Below are positions 1 to 12,925 of a stretch of DNA of 64,000 bases, piece after piece; the stretch's first letter is position 1, and each line of letters starts with the position of its first letter. A program made the translations under genes and the position numbers. Under the pieces are notes generated by a model. That model ran no database searches and was not told the origin of the DNA. It saw only the letters and a list, made by a program, of their open reading frames with translations. This DNA is from Halocaridina rubra (Eukaryota; Arthropoda; Malacostraca; Decapoda; Atyidae), in contig JAXCGZ010007578.1 of the NCBI GenBank assembly GCA_037179515.1, forward strand, positions 110,001 through 174,000, read 5' to 3'.

Positions 1-3000
1 AGCTTGGATATTTTAAAGTACGTGTAAAATCATTGTTATATTAATTTCTTAAAGCGTAAGAAATCGAGTGTTACGATTGCGCCTGTTTTTAAGTTTTTTT
101 CTTCTTTTTTTCTTTGTTTTTCATCCGCGGGAGTAATGTTTTAACGAGAGAAAGACATAAACGACAGATCGTTCTTTTTGTGTTAGGATGAAGGGATTAA
201 TCTTACGATACGTGTGTGGCATGTTTTTTTTGAAGAATAAGAAATTTCGTGATACTAGTTAGAGATGAGTTTTTTGATTTCACGCTATGCAGGCGAAAGT
301 AAGAGTAAATTAGAGTAGTTTGTGCTGTCCTAGAATAGGGAAGGTTTTTCAGTGTCACCCAAACGTAGCTTCAAGGGAGTAGAATGTTTGTTTGTTCGTT
401 AGAATGGGACTTAGGTAGGACTGGTGAGGAGGTCTGTGACCGCACGGCTCAGCCGAGATTTCACCTTTAATCTCCTTCAGAGAGATAAGGGAAAGGAAAA
501 CCAACGTTGTAAATAAAAGGGAATTTTACAGAAAGGGAGATGATTGACTTGAAAGTGATATGCGAGTGAGTATGAATGACTGGGGGTATAATGGGAGGGT
601 TGCTCTAGGGGGTGAAATCGCGGAAAGCACCGTTAGGAAGCATGATTGGGGAGTCTGCGAGGATCGTTCCCCTGCTCCGCCAGGTCCTTCTGCATGCCAT
701 ATCAGAGTGTATTTATGGGAGGTGATGCGCTGTTGCAATATCTAGTGAGGGATATGGATGAGAAGGTAATTCTCCACCTGCCCAGATATGGTTGAAATGC
801 CGAGTTTGTTTTATTTTTGTTTTGTCCCCTACTCCGCCGTTGAGATTATTATTCGATTTCCGAGAGATTCCAAGATAGATGTTACGTGATAAAGGACGTG
901 AATCTATGAATGATTCTTTATTTTCTTTGCTAGCTGCAGTATATACATTATTTGTCTGAAGAGATATGTTAGATTGATAAAGTAAAACTTTGCGAGTTTT
1001 AGCCATGATAATGTTTTATCAAAATTATTTCGGCTTGGTCATAAAGAAAGAGTGAGAGCTGACACGAAATGACAACAAGAACGTTACACAGCTGTATCCC
1101 GTATTTGAGAGAGCAGATATAAGTCAAATTCGAGATAGTAAAAGAAGATATATATTTTATGTTTGAATTGTTTATGTACAACTCCGTACGAGATTTTGAA
1201 GTTTAAGCAAAATGCATTCTTTACTGTTGATAATGAAATATACTTTTTGTTTTTATTATTGCATACACAGAGATAGACTTTTTATATTCTTAGATACCCG
1301 TTTTTGTTATAGTTCTTTTTGTATTGAAGAAATCTTTAAAATCTTGCTTAAAGGATTCTGAAAAGATTATCTAGAGATAACCATGGTTAATCCCTCGCAT
1401 TTTCATGAATTTTAGATTACAATCGGGCTAATTAAAGATAATTGAGATTATTAGAGATTATTTGCTGAGTTTTAAAGTTAAAATTAATGACACTTAAGTC
1501 CTTTTTAAGAAGTTATTAAGAAAAGGATATTTGTACTTTTGTTGATAGTAGTAGGGATACTGTCACATATGATTTTAGTTTTTTTGCTTTAATTTCATCA
1601 GTGTGTGTGCTTCGACTTAACCCTCTGATTTATAGTATGAAAAGAGAGAGATTGTCATTATAGACAAGGATGTGTATGCTGTTACAGTAAGGTCCTTATC
1701 AAGATTAAACAGAAAGGAATGGATTTATGCTTCGACAGTTCTGCAGTTGTACACTAAGTTCTATTTGCTTTTGTTTTGTTAATGAGGAAATGAGAATAGC
1801 CGCTGACAATAAACGTAAGACTCTATCGATAGTCATTGCTAACGTTTATTCACGTTCATTTGTTTATTTATTTTCATTATTAGAGATACTCTTGCGACGA
1901 TTTTTTATTTTCAGTACAAGTTAAAAGGAAGAGGCCCATCTCAGCTGACTTGTGGGTGAAGACCGCAACGTATTTCGCGGTCGCCCAGTCTCTCTCTCTC
2001 TCTCTCTCTCCTACCTTTCACTCGACTCTGAGCCTGACAGAGGCTCCGTTCGATGCTAAAAGAATGTAGCCATCTTTGATTTTTTTTTGTGTGTGATTTT
2101 TTCCAGCGAAGCTAGGCGATAATTGTGCCTACATTTTATTTCAGTTGATAGATTGTTGCATGCTGTTATTGCATAAATACTGATAAGATATCGGTAGTAC
2201 CGCCATTTGCCTAAAATATTTTTGCCACATGTCGCAACTGTTTAGAGAATAGATAAAACTCCCATTGACAAGTTGTGGAGCCAGCAAGTTGCCACTTATG
2301 CTATACATATATACATTGATTACGACAGCAGGAATTTGAATGTTAAAGGAGACTGTGTTAGAATAGGCATCACTATGAAAAATAAGTGTAGAACTCTGTT
2401 CTTACTTCTGAATGCCAGTCTCCATTGTATATATATTGATATTTTTGATTTAGTATATTTATTTTTATTGTTTATTATTCTTATTTTTAGATCGTGATTA
2501 TTAGTAATGTTATTATGTTGACTGATGTTGTTGCTATCTCTCCATGGCCTGTTGCTAATTATTATTTTTGAAATGAAATCAGCAGTAACTTGATGATTTG
2601 TATCTTTTAGCTGAATTCATACTTGATGTTACTGTAGCCACCGCTAATAAGAATGTTTCTTTAGTGGCTTTTCTCAGCATTTGATGATTGCTCTTTTTGA
2701 CATTTATAGTAGAGTAATGCTATGTAGCAGTTGCTAAGTCCTAAGTATCTTGGAATAATAATCTAGTTGTGTAGACACATACCTTCCATTACCACCCTAT
2801 TCCTAGGCAGCCCCGACCTGCAAGTTCTAAAGTCTTTAGATTTTGTCCGTCAGACAAGTCCCTAATGCCCATTGAATAGAGATTGCAATCACTTGCAGTT
2901 GCAGGGGAGGCAAAGTATAGCCTCGATTACCAACGTATGGCCAATGTTGGTACCCTGAAGTCATAGGGAACCTTTCTTACAACTGTGGTAGTGACATAGG

Positions 3001-3310
3001 TTCAAACTTTCATCCCGCATTCTACTTCGAAGGTACGTGTGAGAGGACCGTACAGAAATAGTAACGCTGTGACGTTGCAGGTCTCCTGCGAGGTGGTCTT
3101 AGTCAAGATCGGCCGAGGGCAGGACGAGCAAGCCGGGCTGGAAGGATTCGCGAGAGGTGGGGCCCCTTCCTGGTCCTTTTTGTTGTGCCTAACCGAGAAA
3201 CAGAGTTATGGCAACAAACCTGGGCCTGCAGCGAGGACGGGCGGGGGATGTGAAAGCGTAAGAGTCCCCGTGAGAGACCGGGGAATCGCACCTAGCAAGA
3301 ATTCATGAGC
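1..3310. other. No recognised gene
   Basis: I see no coding region or named repeat that I can support here apart from a short (CT)n run. Open frames are all short and lack family motifs. A more GC-rich patch at about 3050-3310 holds an 89-codon frame, but it matches nothing I know. Since RCC1 runs leftward out of the window, this stretch may be RCC1 intron; no exon resembling the later RCC1 blades was found in it. Confidence 0.5.
1989..2010. repeat. (CT)n microsatellite
   Basis: An uninterrupted CT dinucleotide run of about 11 units. Confidence 0.9.
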
Positions 3311-3312
3311 AA

Positions 3313-3671
3313 GGGACAGAGAAAACAAAAGTCGTCCTAGACAGAGGAAAGTAAAAGTCGTCCTAGACAGAGGAAAGTAAAAGTCGTCCTAGACAGAGAA
3401 AACAAAAGTCGTCCTAGACAGAGGAAAGTAAAAGTCGTCCTAGACAGAGGAAAGTAAAAGTCGTCCTAGACAGAGGAAAGTAAAAGTCGTCCTAGACAGA
3501 GGAAGTAAAAGTCGTCCTAGACAGAGAAAACGAAAGTCGTCCTAGACAGAGGAAAGTAAAAGTCGTCCTAGACAGAGAAAACAAAAGTCGTCCTAGACAG
3601 AGGAAAGTAAAAGTCGTCCTAGACAGAGAAAGTAAAAGTCGTCCTAGACAGAGAAAGTAAAAGTCGTCCTA
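3313..3671. repeat. 26-bp minisatellite with two unit variants
   Basis: About fourteen direct copies of a unit with core GTCGTCCTAGACAGAG. Each core is followed by either a GAAAGTAAAA-type or an AAAACAAAA-type spacer, so two unit variants are interspersed. The last copy breaks off into unique sequence after GTCGTCCTA. Unit length is 24-26 bp because of small indels in the purine-rich spacer. Confidence 0.95.
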
Positions 3672-4290
3672 TCCATTGGTCTCTGAAGAGTAATATAATA
3701 TGAACGTAAAACATGTTTTGTTTCAGGAGTAGCTTTTAAGGCTTAATTTTAAGACAAATCAATGCCCCTAATAATGATAGGAATAGAACTTATGACGGTA
3801 GGGTCTCTTATAGAAATTACTGTTGATGCTATAGTCTATTGCATTTTACCTGTTCATACATGCTAATACTCTACTTAATTGTTTGCTAATGTTCTAAATG
3901 AGTCATAATCCTACTGTAATTAACTCCATTTTGCCTTTTAAAAACGAGAGAAGTAGATGAATTAATGTTTTGATTTAAACTGACCTTTTGATCCTAATTA
4001 ATGTTTAACGTTAGTTTCACACTGGAATTATGCTGTTTAAATATAAGAATATGTTTGTATTTCAGATTTCCAACAAGGACATAGACCCTGCATGCTCTAG
4101 TTGTCTGTAAAGGTACTCTCTATATGTTATGTTTGTGTAATTTGTATAGGAATTCTTAGAAAATAGCTTAAATAATTCGGCCCCATTTCTATTGTAAACT
4201 AATGTTAGCTAGGATATGTCCAAGAGCTCCCGGAAAACTAGTCCATGCTTCGACTGAAATAAGAGATATTTCAGTTTTGGTTGGGAGGGA
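3672..4290. other. No recognised gene
   Basis: AT-rich DNA without a supported gene. It contains a short hairpin (ACTGAAAT, 7-base loop, ATTTCAGT) near 4254, just before the candidate LTR. Confidence 0.5.
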
Positions 4291-4898
4291 TGTCGTATGA
4301 CTTCCTGAGCGGAAACGGTTGGTCGAGGGCACAGATATTTTATTACAATGTTTGTAGAAAGTGCCAAGGAAATATATGACCGGAACCGAGAGATTTAGGA
4401 CCTGGCATCGAGAAGGGCAAGAAAGGACAGGAAGTTAGCCATTTCCTAAACCACAAGAAATATAAGCAAGTGTTTCGTACGCAGGTACATACCCTGCAGA
4501 GATGCCCAATAACTCCTCCCCGGAAGTAGGAGGGATTCCACTTTGAACCTGGCGTTGATTAGCTAGGACTAGATCTGACTGATTTCATTGGAGAATTGGA
4601 TGTTAAGCCACGCCCTGCCCCTGGGGGTATTTAAAGAGCCACCCAGGGCAGAGACATTTAGTTAGAAATTACCAGGGGCACGAATAGATCCTAGATTGTG
4701 ATAGTCATAGGGTGGGGGCCATTTGAGGCATTGGGGCATTGAGGCGTCGGATGTGTTGTACTCTAGAATAAATATAAGTAAAGGATTCACTGCGTGTCCA
4801 TTCTTACCTTGTACCCATCAGGTACAAATGTTCATTGCCTTGTAACCACGCTACCATAATTATAAACATATCTACGTAGGAGGAAAAGCCCTACGGCA
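4291..4898 (+). mobile_element. Candidate solo or truncated LTR of an LTR retrotransposon
   Basis: The 608-bp segment begins TGTCGTA and ends TACGGCA, an imperfect short terminal inverted repeat (6 of 7) with the usual TG...CA ends. Inside are a TATA-like TATTTAAAG at about 4628 and an AATAAA signal at about 4768, in the order expected for U3 then R. Directly after the end, 4900-4907 reads TGGTGTCA, which pairs with the CCA-ended 3' terminus of tRNA-Leu as in primer binding sites of many Gypsy-type elements. No gag or pol follows; a (TA)n array starts about 80 bp on. I saw no second LTR, so this is inference from structure only. Confidence 0.45.
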
Positions 4899-4977
4899 GT
4901 GGTGTCATTACAAGGAGAGCCAAAACCTCCACGTCAGTGGTGGCATACGGTGGAATAGCTATAACCACTACGTCAAT

Positions 4978-5355
<378 letters not shown>

Positions 5356-5457
5356 CTTGTTCCTTTTATACGCGATTTTTTTATATGCGAAATTGCAATA
5401 ACACCCCCCAAAAACAATAGTAAAAAATTCGGAATTCGCGAATAACGCCCCCCTCCA

Positions 5458-5655
5458 TTTTTTTTTTTTTTTTTTACAACAGGATGGACCAAAAAATGAT
5501 AAAATAAAACTGCCTTTATCAGGCTGTAAAGAGAAACAGATGGAGAGTGTAATGACCTGTCAGATGTGAAGGGATTATAAAAGATGTGTAATGAATATTC
5601 AGTTCTCTGCTGGGTTTTAATATACCTCTGCATTACTCTCATGATGTCTGTTCCA
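5458..5655 (-). mobile_element. SINE-like short element with LINE-A-like head and tail
   Basis: On the minus strand this runs from CTCTGCTGG...ATTCATTACACATCT, resembling the 5' end of LINE A1, to a tail resembling the LINE A 3' end (cf. CCTGTTCCGGTGTCACTCAT) followed by a homopolymer A run (T on plus). Other copies are at 37770-37940, 39630-39840 and 40310-40510. It has no coding capacity. It looks like an internally deleted LINE derivative mobilised by the parent machinery; this is inference from the shared ends. Confidence 0.6.
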
Positions 5656-6309
5656 AAAATTCTCCTTAGATCTTATTATTATTATTATTATTTTTAACAA
5701 TAATTTTCCTTTGATGATGATTGTGGAGATTATTATTATTAATATCATTATTATTACGAATTTGTAATTAAACCATTATTTTTACAATAAATAATGTAGT
5801 TTTGGTTGAATGAACAAGACTTAATTAAAGATATCTCTCTCTCTCGTTTCATTTCACTTACATTATATAGCATATATTTATATTAAAAGGAGAATAGTCT
5901 TACAAACAACGCATACATCAGTCACTTTACAAGCTGATGAGTCGTTTGGGGCAGCAAATGATAAATATAATAATGCACTTTTAATAAAAACGTTAATGAG
6001 TTAAAAGACCGTTAAATTAATTTCCTTTCCAAGAATCCTTTGTAATGTCTCTCTTAAACAGGAATTAGGTAGAAATTTTTCATCTTATTATGTAAATACA
6101 ATTATTGCTTTAGTCTTAATCACGTTCATTACATTGCTCATTTTAAAGGTAATAAACCTAAGTTTTAATTCGTTTTTTGTAAAGAAATGAGAGAGAGAGA
6201 GAGAGAGAGAGAGTAATTGGATACATTTTATTAACAAATTTGTCATTCAGAAACCAGATACAAATTTGAAAATGGAAGGAGGATGCAAAACAAGTATTCT
6301 GAAAATATT

Positions 6310-6775
6310 AAGAACATAAGAATAGAGGACACTGCAACATGCTTACTGGCACACACGAGGCAGTTCCATTTTTGAATGATATTTTCAGCATGTCTAATCT
6401 ATTCTACTCTACTTATTTATTCTATTTTTCTAATAAACACTAATCTTTTCATACCCACCCTACCTCTGTCATATGTCTATCTAATCTACATTTGAAGGTG
6501 TCTAAGGTATTGGCATTTATTATCCTACTAGGAATACTCTACGGTATTACCAAGCCAATTTTCACCAATTTCCCTTCTGAACCTAAATTTAACAAGATTA
6601 AATCCATTACCCATTACGAGTTCTGGTTTGATCATGAATTTTTAAAACTTTATTAATATCACCCTTGGTAATCCCTTTAAACCATTTATACACCTCAATC
6701 ATATCCCCCCTAACTCTGTGCCTCTCTAGAGAATGTAGATTAAGTTTTTTTTAATCTGTCATATGGTAGATTTAG
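6310..6775 (-). mobile_element. 5'-truncated LINE B 3' end inside F1
   Basis: This segment matches the 3' end of LINE B1 (46921-47420), including the terminal TTCTTATG repeats and the region coding for the C-terminal residues of ORF2, with a few indels and substitutions. The same fragment sits at the equivalent place in F2 (36550-37018, opposite strand), so the LINE inserted before F1 and F2 separated. Confidence 0.85.
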
Positions 6776-7252
6776 GCATTGCATAATTAATTTTTTTTTC
6801 GTTTTTTAGTCTTGCTTTGGTTATTTATAATTCTTATTTTATCTTTATATACATTTGCAGATAGAGGCTCGTTCTCCTGCATCCTCCTCCTCTTCTACCA
6901 CATAAGTTACTTGCTCACTGCCACCATGCATGTCCCAGTGTACTGTATAACTGTTGCCCACTGCATAATAGAGTAAAGTATAGTAATGTATGTTAATTTC
7001 TAGCTGTAAAGTGAATATGAATATCTTTTGTATACTCTTAAAAATAGATACAGGGCTTTCTGCTTTGCTATGTAGTAATAAAATATTTTTTTTACTTATC
7101 TTATATCTTTGGCATGGTGTGTCTATGTAAGGTTTGGAACGTATCTATGCCCTTTATCATTGTTTCCTATGGAAAATAACTCGTTTTTTCACGCGATTTT
7201 CCATTTACATGACACTTCTGAGAACCTAGCTAGGCGTTATTTTGAGAACAAG

Positions 7253-7448
<196 letters not shown>

Positions 7449-7744
7449 AATATTTTCTTCAAGACTCTTTTTGTGTTCACCCTGCCTTGACTCCTTTATA
7501 AAGATGAAGAGCAATGGGAGTTAATGCATTCTGTGAACTCACGAGCTCTTAAGGTTAAATTTTTTGGTGCATGAGGCTTTCATATTCTATTGCTATCCAT
7601 TTTTATATGGTCCTATATCTTTAAGAATATGTTCTTTAAACTGAAGTTTATTAATATCATATAATATCAAAGTATGTAAAAAATATGGATATTTACTTTA
7701 TAACATTCCATCACCAATTATTCATAGTCCAAACTTAAACTCAC

Positions 7745-7970
7745 CAATGCCTCTTCTATTTCTTGAGTTGCGATGCGCAAATACTTCAGCAATCCTCCCA
7801 AGCTGTCCAGATTCTCCACATCCACAAGTATAGATATGACCATCGTGTGAAAGGAGTGCTAAATGGTTATTACCTGTGGCAATTTTTGTGATAGGGATGT
7901 CTCTTAATAATTGAGCAGGTGTTGTTTGTATATTACCCTCTTCCAACAATCCCAATGGACCGCAATTATC
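7745..7970 (-). CDS. RCC1: RCC1, coding exon 4 (regulator of chromosome condensation, Ran GEF)
   Basis: RCC1 binds chromatin and exchanges GDP for GTP on Ran in the nucleus. This 226-nt exon starts after the acceptor GATTTTGCAG and ends at a GTGAGT donor. It starts in phase 0, giving DNCGPLGLLEEG, which completes the FRDNNG motif begun in the previous exon, and runs through CGCGESGQLGRIAEVFA, a typical RCC1 blade, to about 75 codons plus one base. The asparagine in ATGNNHLALL lies where human RCC1 has Asp182 (SGNDHLVML), a residue known to matter for Ran exchange. Later blades are not found in the window, so the gene continues past position 1 or through small exons I could not detect. Confidence 0.92.
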
Positions 7971-9640
7971 CTGCAAAATCAAACAATAATATGTACAAAT
8001 CTATGATATCCAAAAATATGACATAGAAGGTCTCACTTTTACTTTGCCAGTTTCTAATCCCATAGGAAAAATCCAAAAGTAATTTAAAGTCAAAGTCAAA
8101 AGAGCAATATAATAAAACATTACTCTCACACTAAATACACATAGAAAACAGTGTGTATTCAAATGAAGCGAGATATGAGAACAGTCTACTATCTCACAGC
8201 AACTGGTATAAATATGACATGCTTAGTATGGAACGGTAACTACGTAAAAGATAAAGTATTTGATAACAGGAAATCTAATGTCAAGGACAGGGAAAGTGAT
8301 TGAGAAAGCAAGGAGAATTTCAGGCTGTATAAGAGAAAAAGCTACTAGTGAGGGAATAAAAATGCTGATTAGCGTAGATATGTGGACATTCTCAAAAGAT
8401 GTAGGAGTAGTTGATAGTTATCAATAACTGAATAAGCTGTTGTATCATGACCAAACAAGGTTGGGAATTGGCTAATGACTGTAGATTAAAGAGAATTTGA
8501 TGATAAAAAAATATTTTGTTTAAGAAGAGGTAATTAACAAGTACATTAGGCATTTAAGATAACCTGATATGAGTGAAGCTGATGGAATTAGATTTTAAGG
8601 TGGAAAAAAAAAATATTGGGAATGAGATAATGAATATACAGGAAATCAATGTTCCAAAATAAGTAGGGATGGGATAAAAAAAAAAAAAAAAATTGTAGAT
8701 TGGGAGATTGCAACAAGGTTTAGCCACGGTATTGCAGACCATTTTTAATGGAACAATAACAAAGAACAAGGGGTGATGTGAGGATACAAAAGGGAGATAA
8801 GAATCAAAAGGATAGTATAAGTAACCCCAAATATTTTTGAACTAAGGATACCCTTAAATCTGAAGAAGAGAATTAAAGGGAATGCTGAATCTGCAACAAT
8901 GGGGTGAAACAACAAGTCTCCTTCGAAGAATGCGAAAAGGGTATTTGAGTAAAGAAATGAAGTTGTAAGTAAACCAAAGAGCAAGAGAGAATATAAAAAT
9001 ATTGTATCTATATGATCTCTTGAATCAAATGGAAATACAACTGAAAAGTGTTAAAAAGTGCCTTAAAAGTAATGAAACTGACAAGAAGAGTATAAGGTTA
9101 TAGGGAGGAGAGCTGTTGCTTAAGTTTTAGAGAACTAATATGAATTTTTGGAAAAACGAAAACAAACTTAAAAAGTAAAGGTGTTTATGGGAGATCACAA
9201 AGAGAATCGAGTCTAAAGAGTTGTTGTTAAATGCAAAAGGCGACAGTAACAAAGGTAATATTAATGAGTGACGGGGATATGCATAACCAACAAAGAGAGA
9301 CTGTCGGCAAAGATATGCAGACATGTGTTTTGGGATAGGGAGACCAGATGGACTACAGTAGTCTATTAACCATAACAATAAAGATGTGCAATTAAATATA
9401 GAGGGTAGGGAGACCACCCTGGAACAAACACTGTGGACTTAGTAGATGCTTTTTATTTTCTATTTATGGTGCAAGTGGAGATTCAAGTACAACTTTGAAT
9501 TAATTGTTGTTAGGTATCTACAGATGTATTACTGCTTAATGTAATGTAAGCTTGCATTTGCATTTGGGGAAGGCGTATTAGCAAAATGAAGAAATCTGAA
9601 CCTCTATGTTAATTCTACTCTATATTTCCAACCTCAACTA
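7971..9640. other. RCC1 intron 3, left part, no recognised element
   Basis: AT-rich sequence inside RCC1 intron 3. Several minus-strand frames of 70-96 codons occur (8554-8984, 9127-9417) but they are low-complexity and lack motifs. I cannot assign any transposon family to it. Confidence 0.5.
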
Positions 9641-9713
9641 CTCCCATGCTATACAGGCATCAACAATAATCAAATAAACACATTATTATATGCAAAAACA
9701 TGAAATGTATTTT

Positions 9714-9785
9714 TCCCCTGGCCAGGATTCGAACCTTGTAAATATTATCAATGCGCCATGGCATTACCAATTACACCATTGAAGG
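9714..9785 (-). repeat. tRNA-like module in about 280-bp repeat, unit 1
   Basis: On the minus strand this contains an A-box-like TGGTGTAATTGGTAATG and a B-box GGTTCGAATCC at the spacing of a tRNA gene, but it does not fold as an intact tRNA by eye. The flanks (AATCAAATAAACACATTATT, then CAACCTCA...GGCTTGTTTT) recur with the next tRNA-like module about 270 bp away, so the module is part of a repeat unit also seen at 32775-33570. Confidence 0.6.
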
Positions 9786-9982
9786 AAAAGAGAAGAGTGA
9801 AACCTTTCAGCTCACTGCTAAGCTAGCGAACGAGCACATTCTACTGCATGCCTGTGATCATATTACTCATTATTCCCAACCTCAAATAATGGCTTGTTTT
9901 AGTTTATGTCAACCACCACGTCATATAGGCATCAACAATAAAGTAAATACATTATCATGCGTAAAAATATTACTCATATTTT

Positions 9983-10031
9983 TGCCCAAGCTGGGATTCG
10001 AATCAGTGTGCCATGGCGCTATCTACTACAC
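9983..10031 (-). repeat. tRNA-like module, unit 2, split by hAT insertion
   Basis: A second tRNA-like module (minus-strand B-box GATTCGAATCCCAGC, module start at the CTACACC end) is cut at 10031 by the hAT element and resumes at 12906-12925 (GACTACACCATCGAAGG). Joining the flanks restores the pattern of unit 1, which confirms the hAT borders. Confidence 0.7.
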
Positions 10032-10111
10032 CAGTGGTTCCCAATCTGAGGTCCACGGACCCCTGGTGGTCCGCAAAGGTAGTACTGGGGGTCCGTGAAC
10101 TGAATTGAAAT

Positions 10112-10350
<239 letters not shown>

Positions 10351-10845
10351 ACTGAATAAGCATATTAAAAGAAAAAATAATAATGCAGTTATGCAAAGGC
10401 AACGTAACGTACCCATGCTCTCATAATTATGGCAATATTAAAAATAAACGATTCCTCATTATATAATTTATTTATTTTTCTTTCTCTTCTTAGTTTTTTA
10501 TGCATTTAACACTGTACATGAAAGTGACATGTCGGATGTCAGGCAATCACAGTACGGTAGGACCGAAGCATTTATACGTGTGAGATTACCAACCTGTCAT
10601 GTGTTGAACACATACAGTCGGACCATGGCGTGCAAGCTCAGTCTGAGCTGAAGTTCTGAACACTGATTGCTGCAACTTCGCTCTTCCTTCACCGTCTTCA
10701 CGTTTTGAACAGACAGTTGCATCCAAACGTTAATGCAACTTGAGCAGTCCGTAGTCAGTGCGGCTGTGTTTGATTCCCGAACCTTAATATTTAGTTGTAC
10801 AGTATTAACTACATCAGTGACTATTTATTGTAAATATCTGATCGT

Positions 10846-12644
10846 ATGATGGATCGGTGGTTAAAAACCGGAAGCATGTTAAATCGAGACAGTAGTGACA
10901 TAGAAGGTGAATGTGCGACAAGCTCAAGTGAAAAGACACTTGACTCATCAGTCGAAACGCAAAAACCGTAAATACTGTGAGGAATACATATCCTTTGGAT
11001 TTATATGTAGAGGCAGTGAAGGTGAACAGAAACCCCAATGTGTTCTCTTTTATGAAATATTGTCCAATGAAAGTATGAAGCCAGCCAAACTTCGCCGGCA
11101 TTTTGAAACTAAGCATAAGGAGCATACTAACAAACCTGTTGAATATTTTCAAGAAGACGGGAAGAACTGCTTTCAAGACAAAATATTATAGAAAAAATAG
11201 CAACCGGGGGTGATGCTAAGAATGCTGTGTGTGCTTCGTATGATGTTTCTCTTTTAATAGCAAAGAGTGGAAAACCACACACAATAGCAGAGGAACTAAT
11301 TCTGCCTGCTGCCAAAGCAATGGCCTTTAGGATGCATGGAGACAAAGTATCAAAGAGTTTTGATCTCATTTCATTGTCAAACACCACTGTCAAGCGGCGA
11401 ATAGAAGACATGTCTGACAGTGTTAAAAATCAACTAGTGAAGAGAGTGATTAAAAGTCCGTATTATTCTTTACAATTAGATGAAAGTACAGATGTTGCTA
11501 ACAGTGCTGATTTACTTGCATTCATACAATATGAATTTGACGGTACAATTAAGGAAGATTTTCTCTTTTGCCAGTCATTGCCAACACACACAACTGGTGA
11601 GTCTATTTTTAATAGTTTGAATGATTTTATAATAGCTAATAAAATTGGATGGTCAAAGTGTGTACGAGTCAGTACTGATGGGGCTCCCGCAATGCTGGGA
11701 AAGTACAAAGGACTCAAGGCAAAAATCCAAGCTATAATACCCAATGTCAAGTGGACTCATTGCTGCATACATAGAGAATCGTTGGCTGCAAAGAAAATGC
11801 CAGAAAAATTGAAGACGACCCCAGATGAAGTAGTGAAAGTAGTTAACTTTATAAAAGCTCAGCCCTTAAATTCTCGTATTTTTAGTGTTCTTTGTGAGGA
11901 GATGGATAGCGCTCATGAACAACTGCTCTTGCATTCTCAAGTGCGGTGGCTGTCATGCGGTAAAGTACTTACCCGCATATTTGAGTTGCGCGATGAAATA
12001 AGACTATTTCTTCATGATAAATCATTTCATGGGAGAGAATGGTTTAAAAACTTTTCGTGGCTAGCTATTGTGGCAAACATGTCTGACATCTTTACTTATT
12101 AGAATTGTGGTCTGAACGTCTGCATAGTGGTGTGTTTGAATCCTTTCCAACACTTTATGACTTTCTTGGAACTTCTGAAGAAAACATTTCTGAAGAAATA
12201 AGAAGCCTTTTTATTCAGCATTTGCAAGGTTTAAAGATCAATTTTAGGGATTATTTTCCTCCTCATGATGGTAATAACAAGTGGATTAGGGATCCTTTTC
12301 ATGTAAATGTAAAAGATGTAAAAGAATTAATAGCAAAAGAAAATAGTCTTGTTGAACTTTCATGTGACACTTCACTAAGATCACGTTTCAGCCGTTACAA
12401 TTTATTAGACTTTTGGTTACTATCGAAAAATGAGTACCCAGAACTGGCAACCAAGGCCCTGAAATATCTAATGCCATTCCCTACTACGTATTTATGAGAG
12501 CAAGATTTCTCACAGCTTATTTACATAAAATCAAAATACAGAAATAAGATGAATGTGGAACCTTATCTTCGCTTAAAACTATCTGCCATTGAACCTGCAA
12601 TTGAAAACATAGTAGCAGCAAAACAGCATCACCCATCTCATTAA
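10846..12644 (+). pseudogene. hAT transposase pseudogene (BED zinc finger, DUF4371, hATC)
   Basis: Translation starts at the ATG at 10846 (MMDRWLKTG, the usual start of ZBED5/FAM200-like proteins). A frameshift in an A-run near 10966 leads into a BED-finger region (10970-11140, PKPQ-like QKPQCVLFYEIL, then RRHFETKH). A second shift near 11190 enters the long catalytic part (11227-12102), with YSLQLDESTD, TDGAPAMLG, THCCIHRES and VRWLSCGKVL. An apparent deletion of a few dozen codons near 12102 precedes the C-terminal part from 12105 (LWSERLHSG to YPELATKALKYL). A TGA at 12495 replaces the expected Cys before the last hATC helices, ending at 12644. Not functional as it stands. Confidence 0.9.
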
Positions 12645-12925
12645 TGAGATTAAGATAAAGTATTTTTTATTTTCTGCTCTGTTCAGTTCTGTATTTCTTT
12701 CTATATATTTTTTATATATTTTCCCATTTTTTCATTTACATATGTCTTTCTGCAGAAATTAATCTAGTTTTCTGATAAGAGGAGTTTGTTGCTAGTTTAT
12801 TAAAGCAGCATGTTAAGTTAACAGACTTTTCAATATCCTGGGGTCCGGGGAGAAAATAATTTAAATAAAAGGGGTCCTTGGTAGTGAAAAGTTTGGGAAC
12901 CACTGGACTACACCATCGAAGGTAA

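Noticed and set aside
3039..3308. 89-codon frame in a GC-richer patch
   Set aside because: No recognisable motif, an overlapping frame on the other strand is equally open, and it runs into a minisatellite.
3313..3671. CRISPR-like regular repeats
   Set aside because: No unique spacers; the whole 26-bp unit repeats, so it is a minisatellite in a eukaryotic genome.
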